From positions 2,914,001-2,978,000 of the forward strand of contig NZ_LT670817.1 in NCBI RefSeq assembly GCF_900129425.1: DNA of 64,000 nucleotides, written 5' to 3'. The translations under genes were made by a program, and so were the position numbers. Under the pieces are notes generated by a model. The model ran no database searches, was not told where the DNA came from, and saw nothing but the letters and a program-made list of their open reading frames with translations. This document shows positions 41,845-51,367 of the stretch, one piece after another. Source of the DNA: Bradyrhizobium erythrophlei. GTDB taxonomy: Bacteria > Pseudomonadota > Alphaproteobacteria > Rhizobiales > Xanthobacteraceae. Every line of letters begins with the position of its first letter. Positions within the stretch are counted from its first letter, which is position 1.

Positions 41845-42016
41845 CGCGATTTCCCCCGTGCGCTCGCGAGCGCCCCAGCAAATGCGAATTCGGCTTTTGC
41901 CGCAAGGGCTTGTCTTAAGGAGCGGAAATCCAACTGGCGGTCCGGCGGCAGCCTGTGTATAACCCGGCCCTTCGCTGCTGCCGATAAGTAGCGGTTTTTG
42001 CTCAGGAGTTAACGTC

Positions 42017-43405
42017 ATGTCCGAGCGCTGGACACCCGACAGCTGGCGCACCAAACCGGTGCTGCAGATACCCGATTATCCCGATGCCAAGGCATTGGCC
42101 GATGTCGAGGCGCAGCTGGCGACGTTTCCCCCGCTGGTTTTTGCAGGTGAGGCCCGCAACCTGAAAAAGGCGCTTGCGCGTGTAGCCGCAGGCGAGGCCT
42201 TCCTGCTGCAGGGCGGCGACTGCGCCGAGAGCTTCGCCGAGCATGGCGCCAACAACATCCGGGATTTCTTCCGCGTGCTGCTGCAGATGGCGGTCGTGCT
42301 GACCTATGCCGGTGCGCTGCCGGTGGTCAAGGTCGGCCGCATCGCCGGACAATTCGCCAAGCCGCGCTCCTCGCCGATGGAAAAGCTCGACGGCGTCGAG
42401 CTGCCGAGCTACCGCGGCGATATCGTCAACGACATCGCGTTCACCGCGGCCTCGCGCACCCCCGATCCGCAGCGCCAGCTGATGGCGTACCGCCAGTCGG
42501 CGGCGACGCTCAATCTGCTGCGCGCCTTCGCCACCGGCGGCTTCGCCAATCTCGGCAGCGTGCACCAGTGGATGCTTGGTTTCCTCAAGGATTCCCAGCA
42601 GTCGCGCCGTTACAAGGAGCTGGCGGACCGCATCTCGGACGCATTGAATTTCATGCGCGCCTGCGGTCTCGATCTCGAAAGCCACCCCGAGCTGCGCGCC
42701 ACCGATATCTACACCAGCCACGAGGCGCTGCTGCTCGGTTACGAGCAGGCCTTCACGCGGGTCGATTCCACCACCGGCGACTGGTACGCCACATCGGGCC
42801 ACATGATCTGGATCGGCGACCGCACCCGCCAGCTCGATCACGGCCATGTCGAATATTTCCGCGGCATCAAGAACCCGATCGGTTTGAAATGCGGTCCCTC
42901 GCTGAAGACGGACGAATTGTTGCGGCTGATCGACGTGCTCAATCCGGACAATGAGCCCGGACGCCTGACGCTGATCAACCGCTCCGGTTCGGACAAGATC
43001 GGCGATCACCTGCCGCAGATGATCCGCGCCGTGCAGCGCGAAGGCCGGGTGGTGGTCTGGTCCTGCGATCCGATGCATGGCAACACCATCACCTCGACGT
43101 CCGGCTACAAGACCCGGCCGTTCGACCGGATCCTGTCGGAGGTGAAGTCGTTCTTCACCATCCATGCGGCGGAGGGCACCCATGCTGGCGGCGTCCATCT
43201 GGAAATGACCGGGCAGGACGTGACCGAATGCATCGGCGGCGCGCGCGCCATCACCGACGAGGATCTCAACGATCGCTATCACACGGTCTGCGATCCCCGC
43301 CTCAACGCCGAGCAGTCGATCGACATGGCCTTCCTGATCGCCGAATTGCTCAAGCAGGAACGCGCCGGCAAGGTCAAGCCGATGCCGGTTGCGGCGGGAC
43401 TTTGA
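42017..43405 (+). CDS. aroG: Class II 3-deoxy-7-phosphoheptulonate (DAHP) synthase
   Basis: 462 residues. It condenses phosphoenolpyruvate with erythrose-4-phosphate, the entry step of the shikimate pathway. The plant-like class II type is identified by LLQGGDCAESFAEH (metal-binding Cys), RIAGQFAKPRSSPMEKLDGVELPSYRGDIVN, TSGHMIWIGDRTRQLD, WSCDPMHGN and GGVHLEMTGQDVTEC. AGGAG precedes the ATG. The gene is followed with no gap by dgkA, whose GTG comes directly after its stop codon. The symbol is used loosely, since class II enzymes are named variably. Confidence 0.95.
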   Translation: MSERWTPDSWRTKPVLQIPDYPDAKALADVEAQLATFPPLVFAGEARNLKKALARVAAGEAFLLQGGDCAESFAEHGANNIRDFFRVLLQMAVVLTYAGALPVVKVGRIAGQFAKPRSSPMEKLDGVELPSYRGDIVNDIAFTAASRTPDPQRQLMAYRQSAATLNLLRAFATGGFANLGSVHQWMLGFLKDSQQSRRYKELADRISDALNFMRACGLDLESHPELRATDIYTSHEALLLGYEQAFTRVDSTTGDWYATSGHMIWIGDRTRQLDHGHVEYFRGIKNPIGLKCGPSLKTDELLRLIDVLNPDNEPGRLTLINRSGSDKIGDHLPQMIRAVQREGRVVVWSCDPMHGNTITSTSGYKTRPFDRILSEVKSFFTIHAAEGTHAGGVHLEMTGQDVTECIGGARAITDEDLNDRYHTVCDPRLNAEQSIDMAFLIAELLKQERAGKVKPMPVAAGL

Positions 43406-43759
43406 GTGCTGCGGTTCTGGCAGGCCACGATCAATACCCGTAACGGGCTTGCCTTCGCCATTCGCTCGGAGCAGGCAATCCGCGAGGAACTGGTCGCGCT
43501 GGCGCTTTCGCTTCCGGCGGCGTGGCTGGTCGGCGCGACCACGATGCGCCGCGTCGAACTCGTCGCCGCGGTGGTCCTGGTGCTGGTGATCGAACTGCTC
43601 AACACCGCGATCGAGAAGCTCGCCGACCGGCTGACCACCGACCATGATCCGCAGATCGGGCGCGTCAAGGACATGGGCTCCGCCGCCGTCGGCGTCGCGC
43701 TGGTCATGGCAGGCCTGTTCTGGCTGTTCGCCATCGCCGAACGCATGGGCGCGATCTGA
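43406..43759 (+). CDS. dgkA: Diacylglycerol kinase
   Basis: 117 residues starting at a GTG that immediately follows the DAHP synthase stop codon. The small integral-membrane DgkA recycles diacylglycerol to phosphatidate. Motifs are NTRNGLAFAIRSEQAIREEL near the N-terminus and VLVIELLNTAIEKLADRLT, the active-site helix with Glu and Asn, followed by KDMGSAAVGVALVMAGLFW. Three membrane helices are visible. Co-transcription with the DAHP synthase gene is likely from spacing alone; the functional link is not obvious. Confidence 0.93.
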   Translation: MLRFWQATINTRNGLAFAIRSEQAIREELVALALSLPAAWLVGATTMRRVELVAAVVLVLVIELLNTAIEKLADRLTTDHDPQIGRVKDMGSAAVGVALVMAGLFWLFAIAERMGAI

Positions 43760-43803
43760 AGCATGCAATTGCAGTTTGTCCGCACGCAGGGCACCATCGC
43801 GCC

Positions 43804-45561
43804 ATGACCGAACCTGCCGCCCAGTTTACGATCACGCTGGCCCAGTTGAACCCGACGGTCGGCGACGTCGCCGGTAACGCCGCCAAGGCGCGCGCCGCGC
43901 GCGCGCGCGCTCGGGCCGACGGCGCCGATCTCGTGGTCTTCTCCGAATTGTTCATTGCCGGCTATCCGCCGGAAGACCTGGTGCTGAAGCCGGCATTCCA
44001 GGCGGCCTGCCGCGCCGCGATCGAAGAGCTGGCGCGCGATACCGCCGACGGCGGCCCGGCGGTCCTGATCGGCAGTCCCTGGGTGGAGGACGGCAAGCTC
44101 TACAATGCCTGCGCGTTGCTCGACGAGGGCCGGATCGCCGCGCTCCGCTTCAAGGCCAACCTGCCGAACTACGGCGTGTTCGATGAAAAGCGCCTGTTCG
44201 CGCGCGGGCCTGCGGCGGGCCCGGTGACGATCCGCGGCATCCGGGTCGGCGTTCCCATCTGCGAGGACATCTGGCTCGAGGAGTCCGAGGATTACGAAAA
44301 CGTCGTCGAGTGTCTGGCGGAAACCGGCGCCGAAATTCTGATCGTGCCGAACGGTTCGCCTTATGCGCGCGACAAGAACGATCTGCGGCTGTCGATCGCG
44401 GTGGCGCGCGTCACCGAAAGCGGGCTGCCGCTGATTTATCTCAACGAGGTCGGCGGACAGGACGAGCTGGTTTTCGACGGCGCCTCGTTTGCGCTCAATG
44501 CCGATCTGTCGGTAGCAGCACAGCTTCCCGCGTTCGAAGACAGCATCACGACGTTGCGCTGGAGCAGGAGCGAAGCCGGCTGGCGCTGCGCCGGACCGGT
44601 GGCGCCGTTGGTCGAGGGCGACCAGGCCGACTACGCGGCCTGCGTGCTGGGACTGCGCGATTACGTCAGGAAAAACGGATTTCCCGGCGTGCTGCTGGGC
44701 ATATCCGGCGGCATCGACTCGGCGCTGTGCGCGGCGATCGCGGTCGATGCGCTGGGCGCCGAGCGCGTCCGCGGCGTCATGCTGCCGTTCCGTTTCACCG
44801 CCCAGGTGTCGCTCGATGACGCCGCAAAGCTCGCGGCCGCGCTCGGTATCCGCTACGAAGTGCTGCCGATCGCGCAGGCCGTGAACGGCTTCGAAGAGAT
44901 CCTGTCGGGTACGTTCGCCGGTCTGCCGCGCGATATCACCGAGGAGAACCTGCAGGCGCGCACCCGCGGCACGCTATTGATGGCGATCTCCAACAAGACG
45001 GGCGCGATGGTCGTGACCACCGGCAACAAGTCGGAAATGTCGGTAGGCTACGCCACGCTCTATGGCGACATGAACGGCGGCTTCAATCCGATCAAGGATA
45101 TCTACAAGACTGAAGTGTTCCGGCTCTCGAGCCTGCGCAATTCGTGGAAGCCTGAGGGCGCGCTCGGCCCCTCGGGCGAGGTCATTCCGGTCAACATCAT
45201 CACCCGGCCGCCGACCGCGGAATTGCGCGAAAACCAGACCGATCAGGATTCGCTGCCGCCCTACGAGATGCTGGACGCGATCCTCGAGCGCCTGGTTGAG
45301 CGCGAAGAACCACTGGCGTCGATCATATCAGCCGGCTTCGACCGCGAGGTGGTAACGCGGATCGATCGCCTGCTCAACATCGCCGAATACAAGCGACGGC
45401 AGGCCGCGCCGGGCGTCAAGGTGACGCAGAAGAATTTCGGGCGCGACCGCCGCTATCCCATCACCAACAAGTTTCGCGATACCGGAGAGCCGTCACAGCA
45501 ACCCGATGAGACGCTGGTGTCACGCGCCAGCCGCGGATCGGCGGAAGCGTTCGAGGGATAG
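43804..45561 (+). CDS. nadE: Glutamine-dependent NAD+ synthetase
   Basis: 585 residues with the two-domain layout of glutamine-hydrolysing NadE. Residues ~10-260 are a nitrilase-type amidase with catalytic Glu (VVFSELFIAGYPPEDL), Lys (FKANLPNYGVFDEKR) and Cys (GVPICEDIWLE). Residues ~290-560 are the ammonia-using NAD synthetase with P-loop GISGGIDSALCAAIAVDALG and VTTGNKSEMSVGYATLYGDMNGGF. It makes NAD from deamido-NAD, ATP and glutamine. The stop is 1 bp from the stop of the convergent DUF2865 gene. Confidence 0.95.
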   Translation: MTEPAAQFTITLAQLNPTVGDVAGNAAKARAARARARADGADLVVFSELFIAGYPPEDLVLKPAFQAACRAAIEELARDTADGGPAVLIGSPWVEDGKLYNACALLDEGRIAALRFKANLPNYGVFDEKRLFARGPAAGPVTIRGIRVGVPICEDIWLEESEDYENVVECLAETGAEILIVPNGSPYARDKNDLRLSIAVARVTESGLPLIYLNEVGGQDELVFDGASFALNADLSVAAQLPAFEDSITTLRWSRSEAGWRCAGPVAPLVEGDQADYAACVLGLRDYVRKNGFPGVLLGISGGIDSALCAAIAVDALGAERVRGVMLPFRFTAQVSLDDAAKLAAALGIRYEVLPIAQAVNGFEEILSGTFAGLPRDITEENLQARTRGTLLMAISNKTGAMVVTTGNKSEMSVGYATLYGDMNGGFNPIKDIYKTEVFRLSSLRNSWKPEGALGPSGEVIPVNIITRPPTAELRENQTDQDSLPPYEMLDAILERLVEREEPLASIISAGFDREVVTRIDRLLNIAEYKRRQAAPGVKVTQKNFGRDRRYPITNKFRDTGEPSQQPDETLVSRASRGSAEAFEG

Positions 45562-45562
45562 A

Positions 45563-46735
45563 TCAGCGCGCGGGGATAAAGGTCGGACCCACCGAGCGGA
45601 TCGGCTTGTTGTTCGGCGTGGCATCGCCCGGCGCGGCCGCGGTGGTTGCCGGCGCGTCCGGTGGTGCATCGGGCGGGGTGGCTACGGGGCCGGCGGGCGC
45701 GGCACCCTTCCTGGCCGGGGCGGCAGCCGTTTTCGCCGGCGCGCGCGACATTTTCTTCGCGCTTTCTTCGGTGACGATGATATCGCCCTGCTGTTCAGCC
45801 GCGGCCTTATCGTCGATGCTTTTCAGCGCGTCGGACCAGGTCTGTCCGGGAGCCTTGCAGGAACAGGATGGATTGAACTCCTGACGGTAGCGAAACGCGT
45901 TCGGCGACGCCGAATAGGGCTGACCGTTGATCGACACCGCCGAGCTCATGTCTTCGCCGGGGTTGCGATAGGTGAAGAGATTGGCGTCCGCCGCAGGGCA
46001 AAGCGCCTTGCAGGTCTTTTCATCGTCGGGGAACCGGGCCGGCACGGTGGCGAACGAGATCGGAAAATAAAAACCGTCGCAGCTGCGGACGCAAACCGTG
46101 CGGAAGGTGCCGGATTGCGGGCCGACGTCGGCGCCGGGTGCGCCGGGCGCACTTGGCACACCCGGATTGTTATTGCCGAACAAATTCTGCAGGAAGCTGC
46201 CCGGACCCGGGGCGACGTTGGCATATTGCGGCCCGCAATTATTCTGCGCGAGCGCGGTCAGCACCGAGCGGCGCTGATTGTCGCGATCGCCGCCAAAACC
46301 GCCGCTGCGCAGCCGCTCGAGGCTGTTGGTGATCTGGTCCAGATTGGCCCGCATCTGCTGAATCTGGTTGTTGACCGGACCGCATTGCGCGGACTGGCCC
46401 GAGAACAGCGAGAAAAACCCGGAACTGTCGCAGCCCATCCGCTTGGCCTGCGAGGTGACGCGGTCGAGTTCAGTTTGCTGCTTGGACGCGGCATCCTGGT
46501 AGCGGCGGATCTGGTCGTCCCTGGCCGGGTCGCCGCTGCCGCCACCGCGGTCGATGGTCGCCAACTGCGCTTCCAGCCGCGGGCACATCGGATTGACCGG
46601 TGCTCCCTGCTGCTGCGGCGGCGCATCCGGACTCATCTGCGCCCATGCGTCAACGCTCAGCGTGCTCACGCCAAGGAGCGCAGTAAAGGCCAGGATCCAT
46701 CGTGAGAAGAAGGGGGTGATCAGCGTTTCCAGCAT
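45563..46735 (-). CDS. Exported DUF2865 protein
   Basis: 390 residues. Signal peptide near residues 10-33 (RWILAFTALLGVSTLSVDAWAQ). A helical region (DDQIRRYQDAASKQQTELDR) is followed by the DUF2865 core: FRTVCVRSCDGFYFPISFATVP, DEKTCKALCPAADANLF and NPSCSCKAPGQTW, with about eight Cys that likely form disulfides in the periplasm. The end is low-complexity Ala/Pro (APARKGAAPAGPVATPP). Function is unknown; the family is found mainly in Rhizobiales. Monocistronic and convergent with nadE. Confidence 0.85.
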   Translation of the reverse strand: MLETLITPFFSRWILAFTALLGVSTLSVDAWAQMSPDAPPQQQGAPVNPMCPRLEAQLATIDRGGGSGDPARDDQIRRYQDAASKQQTELDRVTSQAKRMGCDSSGFFSLFSGQSAQCGPVNNQIQQMRANLDQITNSLERLRSGGFGGDRDNQRRSVLTALAQNNCGPQYANVAPGPGSFLQNLFGNNNPGVPSAPGAPGADVGPQSGTFRTVCVRSCDGFYFPISFATVPARFPDDEKTCKALCPAADANLFTYRNPGEDMSSAVSINGQPYSASPNAFRYRQEFNPSCSCKAPGQTWSDALKSIDDKAAAEQQGDIIVTEESAKKMSRAPAKTAAAPARKGAAPAGPVATPPDAPPDAPATTAAAPGDATPNNKPIRSVGPTFIPAR

Positions 46736-46868
46736 ATCCGGCCGTTAGGACTATTCCGTGCAGGCCGAGAAACCGAATGCGCGGCCAACGCGGTTTCCCA
46801 TAGCCGCTTCTCAGGGCAGCGTCACGTCGTTTCCGGGGCGCCGGTGTGGCAGTGCAGGCGGGAGCGGC

Positions 46869-47171
46869 TCAGCGCTGGCAGGTAATCGCAACGTATTCGT
46901 TGCAGCCGGCACGGTTGCAGTTGCTGCCAGTGGGAACCGAGCCGGTGATTTCATCGGGGTCGACGCGCCGATAGGACGAAGCCTGGACGAAATCGTGCGA
47001 CTGGCAATAGGAGCGGGCGGCATGCGCGCCACATTTTTCGCCCTTGGCGAGGCACTGGTCGACGCCGTAACCGTCGGCCTGGTTGGCGATGATGAAAACA
47101 CGGCTGTCGGCTGTGGCGGCCGATGCGGCGAAGAGGAAAACACAGGCCGAAAGCGCTGACATGGATCGCAT
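46869..47171 (-). CDS. Small exported Cys-rich protein
   Basis: 100 residues. Signal peptide SALSACVFLFAASAATADS. The mature part is ~78 residues with six Cys (VDQCLAKGEKCGAHAARSYCQSHD...SNCNRAGCNEYVAITCQR), suggesting three disulfides in the periplasm. The start at 47171 or the ATG three codons in are both possible. The layout is like other small Rhizobiales envelope proteins of unknown role. A TTAA-N6-TTAAC sequence lies about 60-75 bp upstream, one base short of the CtrA spacing. Confidence 0.7.
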   Translation of the reverse strand: MRSMSALSACVFLFAASAATADSRVFIIANQADGYGVDQCLAKGEKCGAHAARSYCQSHDFVQASSYRRVDPDEITGSVPTGSNCNRAGCNEYVAITCQR

Positions 47172-47457
47172 ACTGCACCGGTGAAGGAGGGACCGCCCGT
47201 AATCGTACGGATTGGGATAAACCCAAAACGTTAAGAATGATTAACCTTGGCTTGCCCCGGGGCCGTTTCGTGCCCCAAACCGGCTTTTTGAGGACACTTG
47301 ACGCAATCCCCTCAACTGGCCCATGGTATCGGTGATGAACGGTCTCCTCGCCATTTGTGGCATTTGCCGCGAGATTATGAGCTAGCGATTCGCTGGCTGA
47401 GGCCGTCTTTTCTCACATGAGATCACTGGACGCCCGGCCGCAAGGGACGGGATATCC

Positions 47458-48903
47458 ATGGACTTACGCCTCTACGATACGTTGACCAGGGAAAAGCGCA
47501 GCTTTGTGCCGCTCGATCCCGATAACGTGCGCATGTATGTCTGCGGGCCGACGGTCTATGACTTCGCCCATATCGGCAATGCGCGCCCGGTCATCGTGTT
47601 CGACGTGCTGTTCCGGCTGCTGCGGCATCGTTACGGCGAGGGTCACGTCACCTATGTCCGCAACATCACCGACGTCGACGACAAGATCAACGATCGCGCG
47701 GCACGAGATTTTCCCGGCCTGCCGCTGAACGAGGCGATCCGCAAGGTTACGGAGAAGACAGCCCAGCAGTTCGAGGCGGACGTGGCGGCGCTGGGCTGCC
47801 TGCCGCCGACATTCGAACCACGCGCGACCGATTTTGTGCTGCCGCGCGCCGATGGCAAGACGGATATGGTGACGCTGATCAAGCAATTGATCGCGCGCGG
47901 CCATGCCTATGAAGCAGGTGGCGAGGTTCTGTTCGATACACAGTCGATGCCGGACTATGGCGCGCTGTCAGGCCGCAAGCTTGATGAGCAACTGCCCGGT
48001 GCGCGCGTTGCCGTCGACGCCCACAAGAAAAATCCCGCTGACTTCGTACTGTGGAAGCAGTCGTCAAACGACGAGCCAGGTTGGGAGAGTCCGTGGGGCA
48101 GGGGACGGCCCGGCTGGCACATCGAATGCTCTACCATGAGCGCGGCCTATCTCGGCGATGTCTTCGATATCCATGGCGGCGGCCTCGATCTGATTTTCCC
48201 TCATCACGAGAACGAAATCGCTCAGTCGCGTTGCGCGCATGGCACGTCCGCGATGGCGAACTATTGGATGCACAACGGCTTTCTGGAAGTCGAAGGTGAC
48301 AAGATGTCGAAATCGCTTGGCAACTTCGTGACGATTCACGAATTGCTCAGCGGCTGGCAAGGCTATGGCTGGCCAGGCGAAGCCTTGCGCTTCAACATGC
48401 TTCGCACGCACTACCGGCAGCCAATCGACTGGACGCTCGAAGGGCTGGATGAGTCTCACAAGACCTTGTGGACCTGGTACGAGGGGCTGGGGTCGGTCGA
48501 GCCGCTTTCGGATGTTTCGGCGGATGTCATAGCGGCGCTGTCCGATGATCTGAATACGCCGCAGATGATCTCGGCATTGCATGGTCTTCATCGATCCGGC
48601 AAGAAGCGTGAATTGCTTACCGCACTTGCCTTTTTGGGATTTTCTGGCGACCGCAACAAGATCGGCCGTGTAGCTGCCGCAGTGGGAACTGCGAGCGGGG
48701 CTTCGACGGCGCGAGGCGCCGGCGCAGCTATCGTAGCCGCCGACATTGAAAAGCTGATTGCTGATCGCAAAGAAGCCCGCGCACGAAAAGATTTCAAGGA
48801 GTCCGATCGGATCCGCGATGAACTCGCGGCGATGGGCGTCGTCTTAAAGGATGGGAAGGACGCCGACGGTAGTCCCACAACCAGTTGGGAGATCGCGCGA
48901 TGA
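47458..48903 (+). CDS. cysS: Cysteinyl-tRNA synthetase
   Basis: 481 residues, class I synthetase that charges tRNA-Cys. The N-terminal YVCGPTVYDFAHIGNARP holds the zinc-binding Cys and the HIGH-type motif (HIGN). WHIECSTM and FPHHENEIAQS carry the other zinc ligands, and KMSKS is at about residue 282. The C-terminal anticodon-binding helical domain ends SPTTSWEIAR. The stop overlaps the start of a truncated DUF559 gene (ATGA, 48900-48903). Confidence 0.96.
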   Translation: MDLRLYDTLTREKRSFVPLDPDNVRMYVCGPTVYDFAHIGNARPVIVFDVLFRLLRHRYGEGHVTYVRNITDVDDKINDRAARDFPGLPLNEAIRKVTEKTAQQFEADVAALGCLPPTFEPRATDFVLPRADGKTDMVTLIKQLIARGHAYEAGGEVLFDTQSMPDYGALSGRKLDEQLPGARVAVDAHKKNPADFVLWKQSSNDEPGWESPWGRGRPGWHIECSTMSAAYLGDVFDIHGGGLDLIFPHHENEIAQSRCAHGTSAMANYWMHNGFLEVEGDKMSKSLGNFVTIHELLSGWQGYGWPGEALRFNMLRTHYRQPIDWTLEGLDESHKTLWTWYEGLGSVEPLSDVSADVIAALSDDLNTPQMISALHGLHRSGKKRELLTALAFLGFSGDRNKIGRVAAAVGTASGASTARGAGAAIVAADIEKLIADRKEARARKDFKESDRIRDELAAMGVVLKDGKDADGSPTTSWEIAR

Positions 48904-49244
48904 CGGCTCAACGGGTTAAGCCCTCTCCATACATCGCAGATTTCCTTAGCTCCGAATTGCGCCTGATCATCGAAGTCGATGGCGGTCAGCACGCGGATTC
49001 CGTCCGAGATATCGAACGCGACAATTGGCTGGCGCAAAATAAATTCCGGGTGCCGCGCTTTTGGAATAACGGCGTGTTGCAGAACCTGGAGGGCGTCCTC
49101 ACTTGTCTGGCAGAGCAAGTGGATAGAACCCCTTACCCGTCGTCTCGCTTCCGCGAGACGCCACCCTCTCCCGCAAGGGCAGAGGGGAAGAAGGCAGATC
49201 GCGCGATGAGCCGTAACGCGATGCACTGTAACAGGGAATGGTAG
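48900..49244 (+). CDS. Truncated DUF559 (endonuclease-fold) gene with repeat-derived tail
   Basis: About 114 residues from the ATG at 48900. Residues ~10-70 match DUF559: PYIADFLSSELRLIIEVDGGQH, then FWNNGVLQNLEGVLTCLAEQ. DUF559 proteins resemble Vsr/restriction endonucleases and usually start with ~40 more residues containing a conserved RRLWxxLRxR helix, which is missing. The last ~40 residues are read through a palindromic intergenic repeat (TPPSPARAEGKK) and are not conserved coding sequence. Probably a decayed gene fragment placed directly behind cysS, possibly still translated through coupling. Confidence 0.6.
   Translation: MTAQRVKPSPYIADFLSSELRLIIEVDGGQHADSVRDIERDNWLAQNKFRVPRFWNNGVLQNLEGVLTCLAEQVDRTPYPSSRFRETPPSPARAEGKKADRAMSRNAMHCNREW
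49141..49186. repeat. Fragment of palindromic repeat
   Basis: CGTCTCGC-TTCC-GCGAGACG (49141-49160) followed by CCCTCT...AGAGGG (49164-49186). It is the CTCTCCC-type family also seen at 23813-23933 and 54683-54703, and it overlaps the 3' part of the DUF559 fragment. Confidence 0.7.
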
Positions 49245-49246
49245 CG

Positions 49247-49759
49247 ATGGGACAGGCGCTGCCCAAACCTGCTCTGCGGCCGTTTCTCAGGGAAGACACC
49301 CCGGTGCTGGCGGCGATCTTTGCTGCCGCGATCGAGGAACTGACCGGCGACGACTACAGCGAATCGCAGCAGCAAGCCTGGGCCAGCGCCGCCGATGACG
49401 AGGAACAATTCGGCAAGCGTCTGGCCGGCCAACTGACGCTGATCGCGACGCTGCGGAATTCACCGGTCGGCTTCGCCTCGCTCAAGGGGGCCGATCAGAT
49501 CGACATGCTCTATGTTCACCCCAGCGCGGCCGGGCAGGGCGTGGCGTCGATGCTGTGCGAGGCACTGGAAAAGCTCGCCGGTGGCCGCGGCGCCAAAAAT
49601 CTTACGGTCGATGCCAGCGACAACGCGGCCGAGTTCTTCTTGAAGCGCGGCTATGTCGCCATGCAGCGCAACACCGTGACCGTCAACGGCGAATGGCTTG
49701 CCAACACCACGATGCAGAAGACGCTGGCTAGCGGCACGTCGCCGGGAGTTCCGACATGA
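49247..49759 (+). CDS. GNAT-family N-acetyltransferase
   Basis: 170 residues from the ATG at 49247 (AGGGA nine bases upstream; the ATG at 49238 is an alternative). GNAT motifs are present: LRPFLREDTPVLAAIFAAAI at the start, IDMLYVHPSAAGQGVASMLCEAL as the acetyl-CoA-binding V/I-x-x-x-x-Q/R-G-x-G/A loop, and ASDNAAEFFLKRGYVAMQRN. The acceptor is unknown. Its stop overlaps the cimA start (ATGA, 49756-49759), so the two are coupled, though a metabolic link is not evident. Confidence 0.9.
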   Translation: MGQALPKPALRPFLREDTPVLAAIFAAAIEELTGDDYSESQQQAWASAADDEEQFGKRLAGQLTLIATLRNSPVGFASLKGADQIDMLYVHPSAAGQGVASMLCEALEKLAGGRGAKNLTVDASDNAAEFFLKRGYVAMQRNTVTVNGEWLANTTMQKTLASGTSPGVPT

Positions 49760-51354
49760 CTCGCGAACGTCTCTATCTGTTCGACACCACGCTGCGCGAC
49801 GGTGCGCAGACCAACGGCGTCGATTTCACGCTGCACGACAAGCAGCTGATCGCAGAGATGCTCGACGAACTCGGCATCGACTATGTCGAGGGCGGCTATC
49901 CCGGCGCCAATCCCACCGATACCGAATTCTTTGCCGCCCGGCCGAAGCTCGATCACGCCCGTTTTACGGCGTTCGGCATGACCCGGCGTCCGGGCCGTTC
50001 GGCCTCCAACGATCCGGGCCTTGCGGCGCTGCTGGAGGCCAAGGCCGACGCCATCTGTTTTGTCGCGAAATCGTCGGCCTATCAGGTCCGCGTCGCGCTG
50101 GAGACCACCAACGAGGAAAACCTGGCCTCGATCCGCGACAGCGTGACGGCGGCGAAGCAGGCCGGCCGCGAAGTCATGCTCGACTGCGAGCATTTCTTCG
50201 ACGGCTACAAGGAAGATGCGGCGTTCGCACTGGCCTGCGCCAAGGCGGCTTACGATTCGGGCGCACGCTGGGTGGTGCTGTGCGACACCAATGGCGGTAC
50301 CATGCCGCACGAAGTGGAAACCATCGTCGGCGAGGTCGTGAAGCACATTCCCGGCGATCACGTCGGCATCCACGCCCATAACGACACCGAGCAGGCGGTG
50401 GCCAATTCGCTGGCCGCGGTGCGGGCCGGGGTGCGGCAAATCCAGGGCACGCTGAACGGGCTCGGTGAGCGCTGTGGCAATGCCAATCTGTGCTCGCTGA
50501 TTCCAACCCTGCGGCTCAAGCGCGAATTTTCCGATTGCTTCGACATCGCCGTGTCGCCGGACAAGATGGCGACCTTGATGAAGGTGTCGCGTACGCTCGA
50601 CGATATGCTCAATCGCGCGGCGAACCGTCACGCGCCCTATGTCGGCGAAAGCGCCTTCGTCACCAAGACCGGCATCCATGCCTCCGCCGTGCTCAAGGAT
50701 CCCCACACTTACGAGCATGTGCTGCCCGAAACGGTCGGCAATCATCGCAAGGTGCTGGTGTCCGATCAGGCCGGCCGCTCGAACGTCATCGCCGAACTGG
50801 AACGGGCCGGCATTCCCTACGAGAAGAACGACCCGAAACTGGTTCGGCTGGTCGAGGAATTGAAGGAGCGCGAGGCCTCCGGCTTTGCCTATGAGTCGGC
50901 CAACGCGTCGTTCGACCTGCTGGCGCGGCGCACGCTCGGCCGGGTGCCGGAATATTTCCGGATCGAACAATTCGATGTCAATGTCGAGCAGCGCTACAAT
51001 GCCAACGGCCAGCGCGTCACGGTGGCGATGGCGGTGGTGAAGGTCGATGTCGACGGCGAGAAACTGATCTCGGCGGCCGAGGGCAACGGCCCCGTCAACG
51101 CGCTCGATGTCGCCTTGCGCAAGGATCTCGGCAAATACCAGAAATACATCGAGGGCCTGAAGCTGATCGATTACCGCGTGCGTATCCTCAACGGTGGCAC
51201 CGAAGCGGTGACGCGCGTCTTGATCGAGAGCGAAGACGAGGAGGGTGAGCGCTGGACCACGATCGGCGTCTCGCCCAACATCATCGACGCCTCGTTTCAG
51301 GCGCTGATGGATTCGGTGATCTACAAGCTGGTGAAGTCAGGCGCGCCGGCGTGA
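49756..51354 (+). CDS. cimA: (R)-citramalate synthase
   Basis: 532 residues. It condenses acetyl-CoA and pyruvate to citramalate, a threonine-independent route to 2-oxobutyrate and isoleucine. The HMGL-like TIM barrel starts LYLFDTTLRDGAQTNGVDFT and holds VGIHAHNDTEQAVANSLAAV (metal-binding HxH) and GTLNGLGERCGNANL. The C-terminal LeuA-type regulatory domain (after ~400) suggests feedback control by an end product. Length and the GVDFTLHDK segment separate it from 2-isopropylmalate synthase. Confidence 0.93.
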   Translation: MTRERLYLFDTTLRDGAQTNGVDFTLHDKQLIAEMLDELGIDYVEGGYPGANPTDTEFFAARPKLDHARFTAFGMTRRPGRSASNDPGLAALLEAKADAICFVAKSSAYQVRVALETTNEENLASIRDSVTAAKQAGREVMLDCEHFFDGYKEDAAFALACAKAAYDSGARWVVLCDTNGGTMPHEVETIVGEVVKHIPGDHVGIHAHNDTEQAVANSLAAVRAGVRQIQGTLNGLGERCGNANLCSLIPTLRLKREFSDCFDIAVSPDKMATLMKVSRTLDDMLNRAANRHAPYVGESAFVTKTGIHASAVLKDPHTYEHVLPETVGNHRKVLVSDQAGRSNVIAELERAGIPYEKNDPKLVRLVEELKEREASGFAYESANASFDLLARRTLGRVPEYFRIEQFDVNVEQRYNANGQRVTVAMAVVKVDVDGEKLISAAEGNGPVNALDVALRKDLGKYQKYIEGLKLIDYRVRILNGGTEAVTRVLIESEDEEGERWTTIGVSPNIIDASFQALMDSVIYKLVKSGAPA

Positions 51355-51367
51355 GGGATGGACGGGT

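Noticed and set aside
47231..47246. CtrA box upstream of the small Cys-rich gene
   Set aside because: The spacing is six bases, not seven, so it is noted only as a near match.
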